Assembly: GCA_020831485.1 (NCBI GenBank) | Contig: JAFIGG010000003.1 | Span: 1 to 64,000, forward strand | Length of the DNA stretch: 64,000 nucleotides | Origin: Opitutales bacterium | GTDB lineage: Bacteria; Verrucomicrobiota; Verrucomicrobiia; Opitutales; Oceanipulchritudinaceae | Reading direction: 5' to 3' | The DNA's letters: not shown here | Below: more notes on this DNA, generated by a model | Told to the model about the DNA's origin: nothing | The model's database searches: none | What the model saw: only the letters and a program-made list of their open reading frames with translations | Position numbering within the stretch: position 1 is the first letter of the stretch

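Noticed and set aside
13343-64000. Splitting the giant frame into several genes
   Set aside because: No in-frame stop was met where I sampled, the phase is constant, and no internal ribosome-binding site or intergenic gap is apparent.

Overview
This window looks like part of the chromosome of a Verrucomicrobiota-type bacterium, possibly from the Opitutae/Puniceicoccales side. The support is indirect: the 385-aa protein at 3420-4577 ends in a 'YQLQSSTNLSQWSNL...FFRVLVD' tail of the kind common in secreted proteins of that phylum, and an LEPR-XLL-like N-terminus opens a giant beta-strand-rich protein. Base composition is moderately GC-rich. All convincing genes lie on the + strand. I see no tRNA, rRNA, CRISPR array, insertion sequence or phage gene.

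Layout. (1) 1-3423 is the C-terminal part of a large filamentous-haemagglutinin-like repeat protein that begins upstream of the window; it holds an almost perfect 639-bp tandem repeat. (2) 3420-4577 overlaps it by 4 bases and encodes a secreted beta-propeller protein. (3) After a 337-bp gap comes a tight five-gene run, 4915-13209: a TolC-family outer-membrane protein, a short periplasmic adaptor, a GAF-domain protein fused through one membrane segment to an HlyD-type adaptor, a PqqD-like/M50 metalloprotease fused to a lipoyl/HlyD-type region, and a shortened SecA-like ATPase. (4) From 13343 to the right edge runs a single open reading frame, at least 50,658 bp or 16,886 codons, still open at base 64000.

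Inside the giant gene the order is: an LEPR-XLL-like leader; diverged repeats of about 104-122 residues; three diverged copies of a roughly 1.4-kb module alternating with two apparently identical 5,612-bp blocks; other beta-rich modules and Ig-like segments; a very long RTX (GGxGxD) calcium-binding region with 'GDHG/GDNG' spacers; RTX clusters alternating with other modules, including PPC-like domains; FG-GAP-like repeats; and at least two proprotein-convertase P domains at the right edge.

Taken together, the window reads as a dedicated export cassette followed directly by its likely cargo, a giant cell-surface or secreted RTX adhesin-like protein. What sets it apart is that the cassette has a TolC protein and three adaptor-type proteins but no ABC transporter in view. 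The only energising ATPase here is SecA-like. I infer a hybrid of Sec-type and type-I-like export; this rests on gene content and order, not on any demonstrated function.
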